A stretch of 64,000 bases of DNA. It comes from Nesterenkonia marinintestina. Its GTDB lineage: Bacteria; Actinomycetota; Actinomycetes; Actinomycetales; Micrococcaceae. The DNA lies in the NCBI RefSeq assembly GCF_025420485.1, contig NZ_JAOEFD010000003.1:173788-237787 (forward strand), read 5' to 3'. Each line of letters opens with the position of its first letter. The stretch's first letter is position 1. Shown here one piece after another: positions 42,845-52,984 of this stretch. The translations under genes were made by a program, and so were the position numbers. Below the pieces are notes generated by a model. It was given only the letters and a program-made list of their open reading frames with translations. It did no database searches and was not told the origin of the DNA.

Positions 42845-44338
42845 GTGGCCGACTCATCCTCGAGCACCGGCGACCGGTACGACGTCGTCCTCATCGGCGG
42901 CGGCATCATGTCGGCCACGCTGGGCGCGATGCTGAAGGAACTCGAGCCCGACTGGTCGATCGCGCTCTTCGAGACCCTCGACCAGGCCGGCGAAGAGTCC
43001 TCCGACCCCTGGAACAACGCCGGCACCGGCCACGCGGCGCTCTGCGAGCTCAACTACACCCCCCGCGGAGCGGACGGCTCGATCTCGACCGGCAAGGCCC
43101 AGGGGATCAATGAGCAGTTCCACGTCTCCCGCCAGCTCTGGTCGCACTGGGTGGACAGGAAGACCGTCGGCGCACCGCGCAGCTTCATCAACGCCCTGCC
43201 GCACATCTCCTTCGTGTGGGGCGAGAAGAACGTCGCCTATCTCCGAGACCGCTACGAGGCGATGCGGGCGCAGCCCCTGTTCGCCGACATCGAGCACTCC
43301 GAAGACGTCGACACCATCGCCGGATGGGCGCCCCTGCTGGCTGAGGGACGGGACCGGAGCCAGCCGGTGGCGGCCTCCAAGTTCGACACCGGCACCGACG
43401 TCGACTTCGGCGCGCTGACCCGACAGCTGATCCGTCATCTCGGAGAGACCGGCACCGACCTGCACTTCAACCATCAGGTCTCGGGCATGCGCCGCGGCGG
43501 GGACGGCCGCTGGGACGTCTCGGTGAAGAACAAGTCCACCGGTGAGAAGCGGCGCGTCGCCGCACGGTTCGTCTTCGTGGGCGCCGGTGGGGGTGCACTG
43601 AGCCTGCTGCAGTCCTCCGGCATCGAGCAGATCCGAGGGTTCGGCGGCTTCCCCGTCTCCGGGAAGTTCCTGCGCACCACGGATCCTGCGGTGGCCCAGC
43701 GGCACCACGCCAAGGTGTACGGACTCGCCTCGGTGGGAGCGCCGCCCATGTCGGTCCCTCATCTGGACACCCGATTCGTCGAGGGGCGCAGGACTCTGAT
43801 GTTCGGCCCCTACGCCGGCTTCTCCACGAACTTCCTCAAGAACGGTTCCCTGACCGACCTCCCGTTCTCCGTGCGTCCGCACAACCTTCTGCCGATGATG
43901 CAGGTCGGCGCCTCCAACACCGACCTGGTGACCTACCTGGTCAAGGAGGTCACCAAGTCTCAGAAGCAGAAGATGGGGGCTCTGCACGACTTCTACCCGG
44001 AGGCCTCAGCCGACGACTGGGAGATGATCACCGCCGGTCAGCGGGTCCAGGTGATGAAGAAGGATGAGCGGGGCCGGGGCGTGCTGCAGTTCGGCACCGA
44101 ACTGATCACCGGCGCCGACGGCACCATCGCCGGCCTGTTGGGCGCCTCGCCCGGCGCCTCGACGGCGCCGTCGATCATGCTGAAGCTCCTCGAGCGGTGC
44201 TTCCCCGCCCAGGTCGTCGGGTGGCGCGGGCGGCTCCAGGAGATGATCCCCTCCTACGGCCACGCCCTCAACGACGAGCCGACTCTGCTCGATGAGGTCT
44301 CCGAGGCCACCCGCCGGTCGCTGCAGCTCGACGTCTGA
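42845..44338 (+). CDS. mqo: Malate:quinone oxidoreductase
   Basis: The 497-residue peripheral membrane flavoprotein oxidises malate to oxaloacetate and passes electrons to quinone in the TCA cycle. The FAD-binding [20 protein letters not shown] is at the N-terminus, then [32 protein letters not shown] and [13 protein letters not shown], all diagnostic of Mqo. The start is GTG 42845, because AAGGAG is six bases upstream. Seven bases separate its stop from the hydrolase gene. Confidence 0.96.
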   Translation: MADSSSSTGDRYDVVLIGGGIMSATLGAMLKELEPDWSIALFETLDQAGEESSDPWNNAGTGHAALCELNYTPRGADGSISTGKAQGINEQFHVSRQLWSHWVDRKTVGAPRSFINALPHISFVWGEKNVAYLRDRYEAMRAQPLFADIEHSEDVDTIAGWAPLLAEGRDRSQPVAASKFDTGTDVDFGALTRQLIRHLGETGTDLHFNHQVSGMRRGGDGRWDVSVKNKSTGEKRRVAARFVFVGAGGGALSLLQSSGIEQIRGFGGFPVSGKFLRTTDPAVAQRHHAKVYGLASVGAPPMSVPHLDTRFVEGRRTLMFGPYAGFSTNFLKNGSLTDLPFSVRPHNLLPMMQVGASNTDLVTYLVKEVTKSQKQKMGALHDFYPEASADDWEMITAGQRVQVMKKDERGRGVLQFGTELITGADGTIAGLLGASPGASTAPSIMLKLLERCFPAQVVGWRGRLQEMIPSYGHALNDEPTLLDEVSEATRRSLQLDV

Positions 44339-44345
44339 GACGACC

Positions 44346-45140
44346 ATGTCGTCGGCACAGACCGTCGCGGCCGCGCCCCGTCCGGACCGCACGGTGCGCA
44401 CCGAGGGCGGACTGACCCTCCACACCTGGGCGCACAGGAGTGCTGAACCCGATCCGGTGCTGCTGGTGCACGGGTTCGGCTCCTCCACCCTCTACAACTG
44501 GGTGAAGACCGGGTGGGTCGCGGCCCTGCTCCGGGCGGGACGCACCGTGGTCTCGGCCGATCTGCCCGGCCACGGCGAATCCGCCGACGTCGACCCGCGC
44601 GGGATGCGCACCCGTGACATCGTCGCGGATCTGACCGAGCAGCTGGAGCGGCGAGGGCCTGCCGAGGTCCACGGATACTCGCTGGGCTCACGACTGTCCT
44701 GGGAGCTCGCGGCCGGCCGTCCCGACCTAGTGGCCTCCCTGGTGGTGGGCGGGGCTCCGAGCACCGACAGGCTCGGCGACCTCGACACGTCCCAGGCCCG
44801 CCGCTGGTACCGCACCGGTGACCTGCCGGATCACGAGATGACGCGGGCGGTGGTCCCGACCGCCGCCGCGCTGCCCGGTCAGCACGTGCCCCATGCGGTG
44901 GAGCTTCTGCTCAGCCTCGCCGAGGATCCCTACGACCCCACGGCCGCAGTGCCTCGGGTGCCCACCCTGGTGGTCGCCGGGGAGAAGGACGTCATCGCCG
45001 CCGACGCCGCCGGCCTCCGCGACCTTGTGCGGAAGGCCGGCGCGGAGTCGGAGTACGTCTCGGTGCCGGGCCGCAACCACGTCAATGTGCTGACGTCACA
45101 GCACTACCGACGGGCCGTGATCGACTTCCTCAGCCGCTGA
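44346..45140 (+). CDS. Alpha/beta-fold hydrolase
   Basis: The 264-residue protein has the alpha/beta hydrolase fold: the oxyanion motif LLVHGFGSS, ADLPGHGES, the nucleophile Ser in VHGYSLGSR, an acid residue in AGEKDVIAADA, and the catalytic His in GRNHVNVL. The substrate is unknown; the sequence is generic. It follows mqo by seven bases and is probably co-transcribed, although a metabolic link is not obvious. Its end overlaps convergent sbcC by 11 bases, within a small palindrome. Confidence 0.82.
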   Translation: MSSAQTVAAAPRPDRTVRTEGGLTLHTWAHRSAEPDPVLLVHGFGSSTLYNWVKTGWVAALLRAGRTVVSADLPGHGESADVDPRGMRTRDIVADLTEQLERRGPAEVHGYSLGSRLSWELAAGRPDLVASLVVGGAPSTDRLGDLDTSQARRWYRTGDLPDHEMTRAVVPTAAALPGQHVPHAVELLLSLAEDPYDPTAAVPRVPTLVVAGEKDVIAADAAGLRDLVRKAGAESEYVSVPGRNHVNVLTSQHYRRAVIDFLSR

Positions 45141-48100
45141 GCGGAAGCACGTGGCTGGTCGTCGAGCCGTGCGGGCCGCGGTGGATCCTCAGCTGTGTGG
45201 GAATGGCCCGATGCATCTCGGTGACATGGCTGACGACTCCGACCCGGCGTCCCTCTCCCTGGAGACGGTGCAGGGCGCCCATCACATGGTCGAGTGTCTC
45301 CTCGTCGAGGGAGCCGAAGCCCTCGTCCACGAAGAGGCTCTCGAGCCCGATGCCCCCGGACTCGGACTGCACGACCTCGGCGAGACCCAGCGCCATGGCC
45401 AGCGAAGCCATGAACGTCTCCCCGCCGGAGAGCGACGAGGTGGGGCGCTCGTCGTCGCTGTGCTCGTCGAGGACCTTCAGATCGAGCCCGAGGCGGCCCC
45501 GTCCGGTCTCGACGTCATCATGCCGAAGCCGGTACCTGCCGTCGGACATGGTGCGCAGGTGACGTGTGGCGGCCTCGGCGACGCGCTCCAGCCGAGCCGC
45601 CAGGACATAGCTGGTCAGCGTCATGCTCCGCATGTTGTCCGGGCCGGTCCCGCTGACCGTGGCGGCGAGCTCGGCCCGCAGGCGCTGATGGGCGGCGAGC
45701 TCCTCCTGCTCCCGCAGGGTCCCGCTCAGCTGGTCGGCCGCCCGGTCGAATCCGCCGCGCAGACTGTCGAAGGTGTGCAGCGCGAGGCGGTCGGCCTCGG
45801 CGGCCCGCCGGGCTGAGGCGAGGGCCTCCTGTGCGGCCGCGACGGAGTCCGCGCCGGGGTCGGAGACGCCGTCGTGCTCGTACCGCAGCGCCGTGGTGAT
45901 CTCCGGCGTCCGAGCCTGATCCTCGAGCTGCTGGGAACGCCGGTCGAATCCGTCCCTGCGCCCGACTCTGAGGTCCAGGTCGTCGGGGGCCAGGCGTGCG
46001 GACTCGACCGCCTCGGCATCGGTGAACTCGGACTCCGCCAACCGTCGCTCGGCGGTCCGTTCGGCCTCCTGGTGCTGTGCCTGCGATTCGCGCAGGCGCT
46101 CATGGAGCTCCTGCGCCCGGACCAGGGTGAGCCGGAGCTGTTCCAGCGCATTCATCCGGGCCGCCACCGTCGGATGGGGGCCGCGCAGTCCGTGCAGGGT
46201 CTCGACGATCTGCACGGTCCTTCCCCTGGCGTCCTCCAGCTGACGGTCCAGGGTCTCAGCACTGTGCTCGGCGGTCAGTCGGCGCCGGTCGGCGGTGTGG
46301 AGCGCAGTACGACGCCCCTCCAGCAGTTCGCGGCGGCGCCTGCGCGCGGCACGTGAGGCCTCGACGTCTTCGGCGGCGGACTCGGCGGCCCGTACTGCTC
46401 GAGCCACGTCGTCGAGGTGAGAGCCCTCATCATCGGTCGAGCCATCGGTCAGGTCTTCGGTCAGGTCTTCGGTCGGGGCGTCGGGCAGGCTGTTCAGCTG
46501 CTCCTCGGCCTCCTCGACCCGGGCGCACAGCGCGTCGTGGTCGGCCTGGGCGCGGGCGAGTCGTCCGCGCGCGTCCTGATGTCGGGCTGAGGCGGCTTCG
46601 ACGTCCTCCTCCGTGATCGGGTCGTCCCCGGACGGCGCCGGATCCGGATGCTCCGGGGAGCCGCACACCGGACACGGTGTGTCGGACTCCAGACCCGCGG
46701 AGAGCCGTGCGGCGACGCCGCGGAGATGACCTTCGAGCAGACGGCTGTGCTCCTGCGCCGCCGACCGGGCCTGCTCCGTGAGCGCGGCGCATCGGGTCTC
46801 GGCCTGATCGCGGGAGACGACGTCGTCGGCCCGCCTCTCGAGGATCTCGGCGCGACGACGCAGGCCGTCGATCCGCCGCCGGAGTGCGTGGAGCTCCTCC
46901 TCGAGGGGCGCATCGTCGAGGGCTTCGGCCTCGAGCTCGCGGATCTCCGTCCGGAGTCGCTCGACCTGATCGGCGGACTCGGCGGACGTCTTCCGAGCCG
47001 ATTCCAGGTCGGCGCCGAACGACTCGATGCGACCCTCCAGCGACGTCCGCTCCGCCTCGAGCTCCTCGGCACGCTGTGCGCCGAGCCTGCCCCGCAGCTC
47101 GTGGAGGGCCGTCAGGGCGGCCTCGAGCCGCTCCCTGGCCGAAGACTGCTCGGGGACCTCGACGTCCTGCTGCGCGCCCAGAGATGCGTCGGCCTCTTCC
47201 AGCGTCGACTCCGCCTCCGTACGACGCCGTTCCTCCTGGTCTCCGAGACGACGGGCCTCGAGGAACCACCCGTGGAGCTCGTCGGCCCGTCGGTGTGCGG
47301 CGACGGCCGCACGATCACATTCGACCTCCGCGCGGCTGCGCTCATGCTCCTCGACCTGCAGCCGGTGCGCGGCCAGCGCCCGGAGGCTGCGGTGCTGGGT
47401 CGTGAGCTCCTGGAAGCGACGGTCCGCCGCCTCGGCGGCGGCATCGGTCCTCTCACGGCGACGGGTCAGACGCTCGGCGAGCTCCTCGACCTGATCCCGG
47501 AGCCGGGCGATGAGCACCGGCCCATCCTCATCCTCCTCACGGAGATCCTCCTCAGGCGTCGCGCGCCCTTCCCCGTGTCCCCCGTCGCCCTCATCGGCCG
47601 AGCCGTCGTCCTCCACGGGATCCAGCAGGTCGCCGGCGGCACCGCGCAGCACCGCTGTCTGCTCGGCGATCCGAGTGGCCAGCGCGTCGCTCCGCCGACG
47701 GAGATCCCTGGCGTCGTCGGTCAGCCGCAGCTGCAGCTCCTCGAACGTACGCGTGTCGAACAGCTTCTGGAGCACCTCCTGCTTCTCGCTGCTGTTGGCG
47801 TGGAGGAACTCTGCGAACTCGCCCTGAGGCAGGAGGATGACCTTGGTGAACTGCGCCGGAGACAGCGGAAGGAGGTCTCGCAGCTCCGCTCCCGCCCCCT
47901 GGATGTTGGCGCTGACGGGCAGCAGCTCCTCACCCTCGCGTCGGCTCAGAAGCAGCTTGGCGTTCTCGCGCACGGTCCCGGTTCCCCGCTTCTTCGGCCG
48001 GTCGAACACGGCCCGCCTGCGCACGTTCCACCGGACCTGGTCCAGCGTGAACTCGAGCTCCACCCAGGGCTCCCGCTCCGCGGGGGCGTGGCTGGACTTC

Positions 48101-48294
48101 AGTCCGGCGGTCGACCGCTGTCCGGGCACCACTCCGTAGAGGGCGAAGGTGATCGCATCGAGCACCGTGGTCTTGCCGGCCCCGGTGCGACCGTGGAGCA
48201 GGAACAGGCCGTCGGCGCCGAGGGCGTCGAAGTCGACCGTCTCGGTGTCTGGGAACGGCCCGAACGCCGTCATCCGCAGGGTGTGGAACCTCAC
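45130..48294 (-). CDS. sbcC: Exonuclease SbcCD, ATPase subunit SbcC
   Basis: The 1054-residue Rad50-type ATPase works with SbcD to cleave hairpins and process double-strand breaks. Walker A is GRTGAGKTTVLDAITFALYG near residue 35, the zinc hook is CPVCGSPEHP mid-protein between long coiled coils, the signature is SSLSGGETFMASLAMALGLAE, and Walker B is LESLFVDEGFGSLDE. The GTG start overlaps the sbcD stop by four bases (GTGA). A small convergent overlap with the hydrolase gene ends it. Confidence 0.95.
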   Translation of the reverse strand: MRFHTLRMTAFGPFPDTETVDFDALGADGLFLLHGRTGAGKTTVLDAITFALYGVVPGQRSTAGLKSSHAPAEREPWVELEFTLDQVRWNVRRRAVFDRPKKRGTGTVRENAKLLLSRREGEELLPVSANIQGAGAELRDLLPLSPAQFTKVILLPQGEFAEFLHANSSEKQEVLQKLFDTRTFEELQLRLTDDARDLRRRSDALATRIAEQTAVLRGAAGDLLDPVEDDGSADEGDGGHGEGRATPEEDLREEDEDGPVLIARLRDQVEELAERLTRRRERTDAAAEAADRRFQELTTQHRSLRALAAHRLQVEEHERSRAEVECDRAAVAAHRRADELHGWFLEARRLGDQEERRRTEAESTLEEADASLGAQQDVEVPEQSSARERLEAALTALHELRGRLGAQRAEELEAERTSLEGRIESFGADLESARKTSAESADQVERLRTEIRELEAEALDDAPLEEELHALRRRIDGLRRRAEILERRADDVVSRDQAETRCAALTEQARSAAQEHSRLLEGHLRGVAARLSAGLESDTPCPVCGSPEHPDPAPSGDDPITEEDVEAASARHQDARGRLARAQADHDALCARVEEAEEQLNSLPDAPTEDLTEDLTDGSTDDEGSHLDDVARAVRAAESAAEDVEASRAARRRRRELLEGRRTALHTADRRRLTAEHSAETLDRQLEDARGRTVQIVETLHGLRGPHPTVAARMNALEQLRLTLVRAQELHERLRESQAQHQEAERTAERRLAESEFTDAEAVESARLAPDDLDLRVGRRDGFDRRSQQLEDQARTPEITTALRYEHDGVSDPGADSVAAAQEALASARRAAEADRLALHTFDSLRGGFDRAADQLSGTLREQEELAAHQRLRAELAATVSGTGPDNMRSMTLTSYVLAARLERVAEAATRHLRTMSDGRYRLRHDDVETGRGRLGLDLKVLDEHSDDERPTSSLSGGETFMASLAMALGLAEVVQSESGGIGLESLFVDEGFGSLDEETLDHVMGALHRLQGEGRRVGVVSHVTEMHRAIPTQLRIHRGPHGSTTSHVLPLSG

Positions 48295-49586
48295 GACGCC
48301 GCCTCCTGCCCCGCCCCGCCAGTCGTCGCCGCGTCAGTCGTCGCCGCATCCGAGGGGCGTCGGGCCGTCCCGGTGCTCCTCGCGGCACGCACCGACTCGA
48401 GCGTCTCAGCGATGATCACAGCCTCCTCCGGGTCCATCGCGCGCCCGCGCACGTGGTCCAGGAAGCCGCCCACGACGTCGGTCTCAGTGACGGCGCGCTC
48501 CACGGCGTGGGAATAGGTGCCCGTCTCCCGAGCGATCGTGCTGCGATGGCGGAACGTCGCCAGGTGGGGGAACGCCTCCCTGACCCGCTGGTGGGCACGC
48601 TCAGGCCGCTCATCGTCGGTGAGCGTGACCTGGACGAAGGACTCGGCATGCTCGGCGACGACGGAGGGATCCAGCACCTCGTCGATCCGCCCCTCCAAGG
48701 TCGCCAGCGGTCGACCCAGGGACCAGTCGACCGCGGAGACGGCCGGACCCGGCCCCATCCCGGAGAGGGTGTCCCCCAGCCAGGCACCTTTGGCCTGCCG
48801 GGCCTCCGAGAAGGAGAGTCGCAGCGGCGAACCGCTGTAGCGGACCGAGTCGGTCAGCCGCTGACGACCGTGCAGATGTCCCAGGGCGACATAGTCGAAC
48901 CCGTCGAAGATCTCGAGGGGCACCACCGCGAGCCCGCCCGCAGTCTCCACGTCATGGTCCAGCTGGGCCCCCGCGGAGGCCTCGGCACCGATGATCCGCT
49001 CCGAATCCGAGGCGACGCCGCGGGCGGCGAACACGTGCGCCATGAGCATCGCCCTCGGCCTCGAGCCGTCGTCGCCGTCCTCGGACCGCTGCGCCAGGTC
49101 CCTGCGGATCCGACGGACCACCTCGGTCATCACCGCGGTGTGGTGCGCACGCTCCAGCCCGAGCATCGGTGCGCTCAGCGCCGGTTCGAGATACGGCACG
49201 CCGTAGACGAGGAGCGGGACGCCGTCGTCGTCGGTCAGCTCGACCGGCGTCCAGGCGTCCTCGAGACGGGTCCGCAGATGGAGCCCGGCCGCCGACATCA
49301 GCCCGGACCCGAAGCCCAGGCGTCGGGCCGAGTCGTGGTTGCCGGAGGTGACCACCACCTGCGCCCCGAGGCTCACCAGACGGGTCAGGCACTCTTCGAG
49401 CAGCAGGACTGCCCACTCCGGAGGCAGAGCGCGGTCGTAGACGTCCCCGGAGACCAGCACGAGGTCCACCTGCCGACGCTCGACCTCCGCGCAGACGGCC
49501 TCCACCGTCTCACGGTGCGACTCCTCCAGGGAGTGCCCGTGGAATCCCCGTCCCAGGTGCCAGTCCGATGTGTGCAGCCAACGCAT
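48291..49586 (-). CDS. sbcD: Exonuclease SbcCD, nuclease subunit SbcD
   Basis: The 431-residue Mre11-type metallophosphoesterase has DWHLGRGF, VSGDVYDRA, VTSGNHDS, LMAHVFA and ALGHLHG, the five metal-binding blocks. With SbcC it degrades hairpin and protein-blocked ends. The ATG lies six bases after a minus-strand -10 TAGCGT and has no Shine-Dalgarno, so its mRNA is probably leaderless. It starts divergently from the DraG-like gene, whose promoter and start look almost the same. Confidence 0.95.
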   Translation of the reverse strand: MRWLHTSDWHLGRGFHGHSLEESHRETVEAVCAEVERRQVDLVLVSGDVYDRALPPEWAVLLLEECLTRLVSLGAQVVVTSGNHDSARRLGFGSGLMSAAGLHLRTRLEDAWTPVELTDDDGVPLLVYGVPYLEPALSAPMLGLERAHHTAVMTEVVRRIRRDLAQRSEDGDDGSRPRAMLMAHVFAARGVASDSERIIGAEASAGAQLDHDVETAGGLAVVPLEIFDGFDYVALGHLHGRQRLTDSVRYSGSPLRLSFSEARQAKGAWLGDTLSGMGPGPAVSAVDWSLGRPLATLEGRIDEVLDPSVVAEHAESFVQVTLTDDERPERAHQRVREAFPHLATFRHRSTIARETGTYSHAVERAVTETDVVGGFLDHVRGRAMDPEEAVIIAETLESVRAARSTGTARRPSDAATTDAATTGGAGQEAAS

Positions 49587-49655
49587 GGTCCCACGCTATC
49601 CGGAGGCACTGACATGATCCCCGATCCGCACCGTCCCGATAGGGTGGGACGATGC
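49583..49655. promoter_or_regulatory. Inverted promoter-start cassettes of sbcD and the DraG-like gene
   Basis: The minus strand reads GATAGCGTGGGACCATGC and the plus strand GATAGGGTGGGACGATGC, so the two divergent genes share -10, spacer and start codon over 18 bases with two differences. The -10s are at 49593-49598 (minus) and 49640-49645 (plus), each six bases from its ATG. Both genes would be leaderless and start alike. Confidence 0.6.
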
Positions 49656-50488
49656 CTCAGGACATCGTCGACGACGGACACCGCGACCGGCTGCTCATCC
49701 GGCGATTCCCCGCCCTGCTGCACGGGCTGCTGCCCGCCGACCACCTCCGCCGGGACGGCCTCGAGGAGTCGGAGGCCGCCGCAGCGCCGATCTCTGTGGA
49801 CGCAGAGCTCCTCCACGCGCTCTGCACCGCCGATGGTCTCCTGGAGCTGCTCGACTGGTCGCGCCGCGGCGTCGGGGCAGATCCGCTGGCCTGCATGTGG
49901 CTGGGGTCGCTGCGGTGGTATCGCCTGGTGACGGGGGCGTCTCCGCCGCAGGCGCCGACACCCCCGCCGCGGGACCTGGACGCCTCCCTGGAGACGGGGC
50001 TCCGGAGCGGTGAGCTGACGCTGAGACCGGGAACCGGCGGACTCTCACGCTCGGGCCTGGCCACCGGTGAGATGGCGTACCCTAGCGCGCCGGCCCAGGC
50101 GGACGCCGAAGACCCGGACGCGCTGATCCGGGTGCTGCCGTTGGCCCTGGTGCCCTACGTCGAACTGCGGATGCTGCACGGCTGGGCGGATCAGACCGTC
50201 TGTCTGACCCAGGGCGGCGACCGGCTGCGCCGCAGGGCGGCCGTGCTCGTCGAGGAGCTGCATCATGTGGCCGGCGCGTCGGAGCGCACGGAGCGGGTCG
50301 TCACCGCCCTCGCCCGTCTCGGGGAGATCGCAGAGGATGGGGGGTACGCGCTGCGCGCGGTCCTGTCCCGCGTGGTGACAGCCCTGGATCGTGCGCTCGA
50401 GGGCGAGGTGCCCCGCGAGGAGGCGCTGCATCCTCGTCTGCGGGGCTTCGCCTCGGCCTGGCGGCAGATCACCGACGACGACCGGTGA
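49652..50488 (+). CDS. Degenerate ADP-ribosylglycohydrolase (DraG)-like protein
   Basis: The 278-residue protein is not clearly assigned. Segments such as DPLACMWLGSLRWYRL, GLSRSGLATGEMAYP, DALIRVLPLALVPY and RRRAAVLVEELHHVAG resemble the helical DraG/ARH fold, in which GNGxxMRxxPLGL and an acidic metal motif recur. The N-terminal TDDT-type metal ligands of active enzymes are not visible, so it may be inactive or a different all-helical family. It is divergent from sbcD with matching promoters, and its 3' end overlaps the DnaQ-BRCT gene convergently by 20 bases. The function is unknown. Confidence 0.5.
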   Translation: MPQDIVDDGHRDRLLIRRFPALLHGLLPADHLRRDGLEESEAAAAPISVDAELLHALCTADGLLELLDWSRRGVGADPLACMWLGSLRWYRLVTGASPPQAPTPPPRDLDASLETGLRSGELTLRPGTGGLSRSGLATGEMAYPSAPAQADAEDPDALIRVLPLALVPYVELRMLHGWADQTVCLTQGGDRLRRRAAVLVEELHHVAGASERTERVVTALARLGEIAEDGGYALRAVLSRVVTALDRALEGEVPREEALHPRLRGFASAWRQITDDDR

Positions 50489-51551
50489 GGGGCGTCGGTG
50501 ACCGGACGACGCCGCCGTGCCGCACCGGCAGATCGTTCAGCACAGCGTCGAACGTCTCTTCGTCCATGACTCTGATCGGCTGACCCGCCGACCGGCGTCG
50601 CAGCGCCTCCGTGACCTTGCGGCTGCCCGGAGGGGGGTTCGGGCCGCGGTGCTCGATGTCGTCCGCGGTGAGGCCGTCCCCGATCACGATCACGGTCGTA
50701 CCGGCTGTGACACGTGACGCCGTCCGTGCGCCCCGAGACGCGCAGAGCTGTTTGGCCCGCGGGCGGGGAACGGCCAGCGTCCCGGAGAAGACCACCTGCT
50801 CCCCGAAGAGCGGATGGTCGGGGTCGGCATCGGGGTTCGGCGGCGGATTGCGTCCCTCCTCCTGCCACCGCATGAGGTCCGGCAGCGACCACGGATCGAC
50901 CGTCGGGTCCCGGGCGTCGAAGACCGGGCCGAGACGACGCACCTGACGCGTCGCCCGGGACTCACGGGACCTCGGCGCCGTCCATGGCGAGAGCTCCACC
51001 GCGTGGAGGGCCTCGGCGCGGAACGTGTCCTCCACCGATCGGGTGCCCAGTCGGGAGGCGACGTCCACGACGACGGCGGTGCACGCCCTGGCATCGGCCA
51101 GGGCGTGGTGGTGCGCGGTGAGCCGATGCCCGGCTTCGGCGGCGGCGTGAGGCAGCGCGTGGGAGGGCAGTCGGTACACTGCGCGGGCCAGCTGCACCGA
51201 GCACCAGGCGCGCAGTCCGGGCGCGTCGAGGCCGCTGACCTCCAAGGAGGATTCGAAGACCTCTACGTCGAAGGTCGCGTTGTGGGCGACGAGGTCGTCG
51301 CCGTCCAGGAAGTCCATCAGCTCGGGGAACAGCTGGTCGAACCTGGGCTCGGCGGCCACATGGTCGGCCTCGATGCCGTGGACGCCCACGTTCTGCGGAT
51401 CGAACCGGTCGAAGCCGAGCGGAGGACGCATCAGGCGATAGAGGGAGTCGACCTCCACGCCGTCACGGACCCGCACGAGTCCGACGGAGCACGGAGAGCC
51501 GCGGAATCCGTTGGCGGTCTCGAAGTCGACGGCGGTGAAGTCCAGACCCAT
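50469..51551 (-). CDS. DnaQ-family 3'-5' exonuclease with BRCT domain
   Basis: The 360-residue protein has an N-terminal DEDD exonuclease: ExoI VDFETANG, ExoII DLVAHNATFDVEVF and ExoIII HHHALADARACTAVV. A linker leads to a C-terminal BRCT-like domain from about residue 245: GEQVVFSGTLAVPRPRAKQLCASRGARTASRVTAGTTVIVIGDG. Proteins with this layout occur in many actinobacteria and are thought to act in DNA repair or proofreading. The start is ATG 51551, with GGAG five bases upstream. It lies just after rdgB on the same strand. Confidence 0.85.
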   Translation of the reverse strand: MGLDFTAVDFETANGFRGSPCSVGLVRVRDGVEVDSLYRLMRPPLGFDRFDPQNVGVHGIEADHVAAEPRFDQLFPELMDFLDGDDLVAHNATFDVEVFESSLEVSGLDAPGLRAWCSVQLARAVYRLPSHALPHAAAEAGHRLTAHHHALADARACTAVVVDVASRLGTRSVEDTFRAEALHAVELSPWTAPRSRESRATRQVRRLGPVFDARDPTVDPWSLPDLMRWQEEGRNPPPNPDADPDHPLFGEQVVFSGTLAVPRPRAKQLCASRGARTASRVTAGTTVIVIGDGLTADDIEHRGPNPPPGSRKVTEALRRRSAGQPIRVMDEETFDAVLNDLPVRHGGVVRSPTPLTGRRR

Positions 51552-51565
51552 CTGCACTCCGAACC

Positions 51566-52231
51566 TCAGCGCCGACCGCCGGCCGGGCCCCTCCCGAGCA
51601 GGACCTCGACCACATCGTGGCGCAGGGCGAGGAACGCCGCAGCTCGGTGGGAGATCGCGTTCTTCTCCTCCATGGTCAGCTCCGCGCAGGACCGGTCGTA
51701 CCCCTCGGGCCGCAGGATCGGATCGTATCCGAACCCGCCCTCACCGCGGGGCTCCTCCAGCAGGGTGCCCTCCAGACGGCCCAGGCGGGTGGTCTCGGTT
51801 CCGTCGGGGGTGACCAGTGAGGCGGCGCAGACGAAGGCGGCGGAGCGGTGATCCGGGCCCACCTCGGCCAGCTGCTCCAGCAGCAGGTCCAGGTTCCGGG
51901 AGTCCGAGGCCTCGACCCCGGCCCACCGGGCGGAGAAGATCCCCGGGGCGCCGCCCAGCACGTCCACGGCCAGTCCGGAGTCGTCGGCGACCGCGGGCAG
52001 ACCGGTCCGGTCGACCACTGCGCGCGCCTTCAGCAGCGAGTTCTCGGTGAAGGTCACTCCGGTCTCCGGCACGGCGGCGCATCCCATCGATCCGGCGTCG
52101 ACCACCGCGGCGTCGAGGCCCTCCGGGGTCCAACCGGCCGCGGTGAGGTCCGGATCCGCGCCGAGCAGGGCGCGGAGCTCCCGCACCTTCCCCGGGTTGT
52201 GGGTCGCCAGCACGAGCCGGGGTCCGCTCAT
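51566..52231 (-). CDS. rdgB: XTP/dITP diphosphatase (RdgB/Ham1)
   Basis: The 221-residue nucleotide-pool sanitiser removes dITP, XTP and HAM-triphosphates. [49 protein letters not shown] and [11 protein letters not shown] are intact. Its ATG overlaps the rph stop (ATGA), so the two are translationally coupled; rph-rdgB is a widely conserved pair. Confidence 0.95.
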   Translation of the reverse strand: MSGPRLVLATHNPGKVRELRALLGADPDLTAAGWTPEGLDAAVVDAGSMGCAAVPETGVTFTENSLLKARAVVDRTGLPAVADDSGLAVDVLGGAPGIFSARWAGVEASDSRNLDLLLEQLAEVGPDHRSAAFVCAASLVTPDGTETTRLGRLEGTLLEEPRGEGGFGYDPILRPEGYDRSCAELTMEEKNAISHRAAAFLALRHDVVEVLLGRGPAGGRR

Positions 52232-52983
52232 CGGGCCAGCACCTCCTGCTGGATCTCGGTCAGTCGTGCGGTGCCGATCACTGCGAGGTCCAGGAGCGCG
52301 TCGAGCTCGTCGCGGCGGAACGGCACACCTTCAGCGGTGCCCTGCACCTCGACGAAGTCGCCGGAGCCGGTGGCCACCACGTTCATATCGGTCTCAGCGG
52401 TGGAGTCCTCGACGTAGGGCAGGTCCAGCACGGCCCGACCGTCGGGGAGGATGCCCACGGAGACGGCGGCCACGGAATCGGTGAGCACCTTCGACGGCCG
52501 AGGCACGTGCCCCTGCTCTCCGGCCCATGCGACGGCGTCCGCCAGGGCCACGTAGGCCCCGGTGATCGCGGCGGTCCGGGTTCCGCCGTCGGCCTGCAGG
52601 ACGTCGCAGTCCAGGGTGATCATGTGCTCGCCGAGCGCCTCGGTGTCGACCACCGCACGCAGGGCCCGTCCGATCAGCCGGGAGATCTCGTGGGTCCGGC
52701 CGCCGATCTTGCCGCGGACGGACTCCCGGGCGGAGCGGGTGTCGGTGGCTCGGGGCAGCATGGCGTACTCGGCGGTGACCCAACCGGTTCCGCGCCCCTT
52801 CAGCCACCTCGGCACCGACCGTTCGAAGGAGGCGGTGCACAGCACCTTGGTGGCGCCGAACTCGATCAGCGCCGATCCTTCGGCGTGCGCCGACCATCCC
52901 CGGGTGATCCTCACCTCGCGCAGCTCGTCGACGGTGCGCCCGTCCTGCCGTGCGTACCCCTCGACGGCGGTGTCTGCGGTCAT
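52228..52983 (-). CDS. rph: Ribonuclease PH
   Basis: The 251-residue phosphorolytic 3'-5' exoribonuclease trims tRNA 3' ends. It has [68 protein letters not shown] and the C-terminal block with EVQGTAEG and LDALLDLA. The ATG lies one base after the end of the MBL-fold gene, and the stop overlaps rdgB. Confidence 0.96.
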   Translation of the reverse strand: MTADTAVEGYARQDGRTVDELREVRITRGWSAHAEGSALIEFGATKVLCTASFERSVPRWLKGRGTGWVTAEYAMLPRATDTRSARESVRGKIGGRTHEISRLIGRALRAVVDTEALGEHMITLDCDVLQADGGTRTAAITGAYVALADAVAWAGEQGHVPRPSKVLTDSVAAVSVGILPDGRAVLDLPYVEDSTAETDMNVVATGSGDFVEVQGTAEGVPFRRDELDALLDLAVIGTARLTEIQQEVLAR

Positions 52984-52984
52984 C

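Noticed and set aside
49652..51551. A new anti-phage defence system formed by the DraG-like, SbcCD and DnaQ-BRCT genes.
   Set aside because: SbcCD and the DnaQ-BRCT protein are ordinary repair genes in actinobacteria, the DraG-like gene is on the opposite strand to both, and there is no effector, mobile-element border or composition change.
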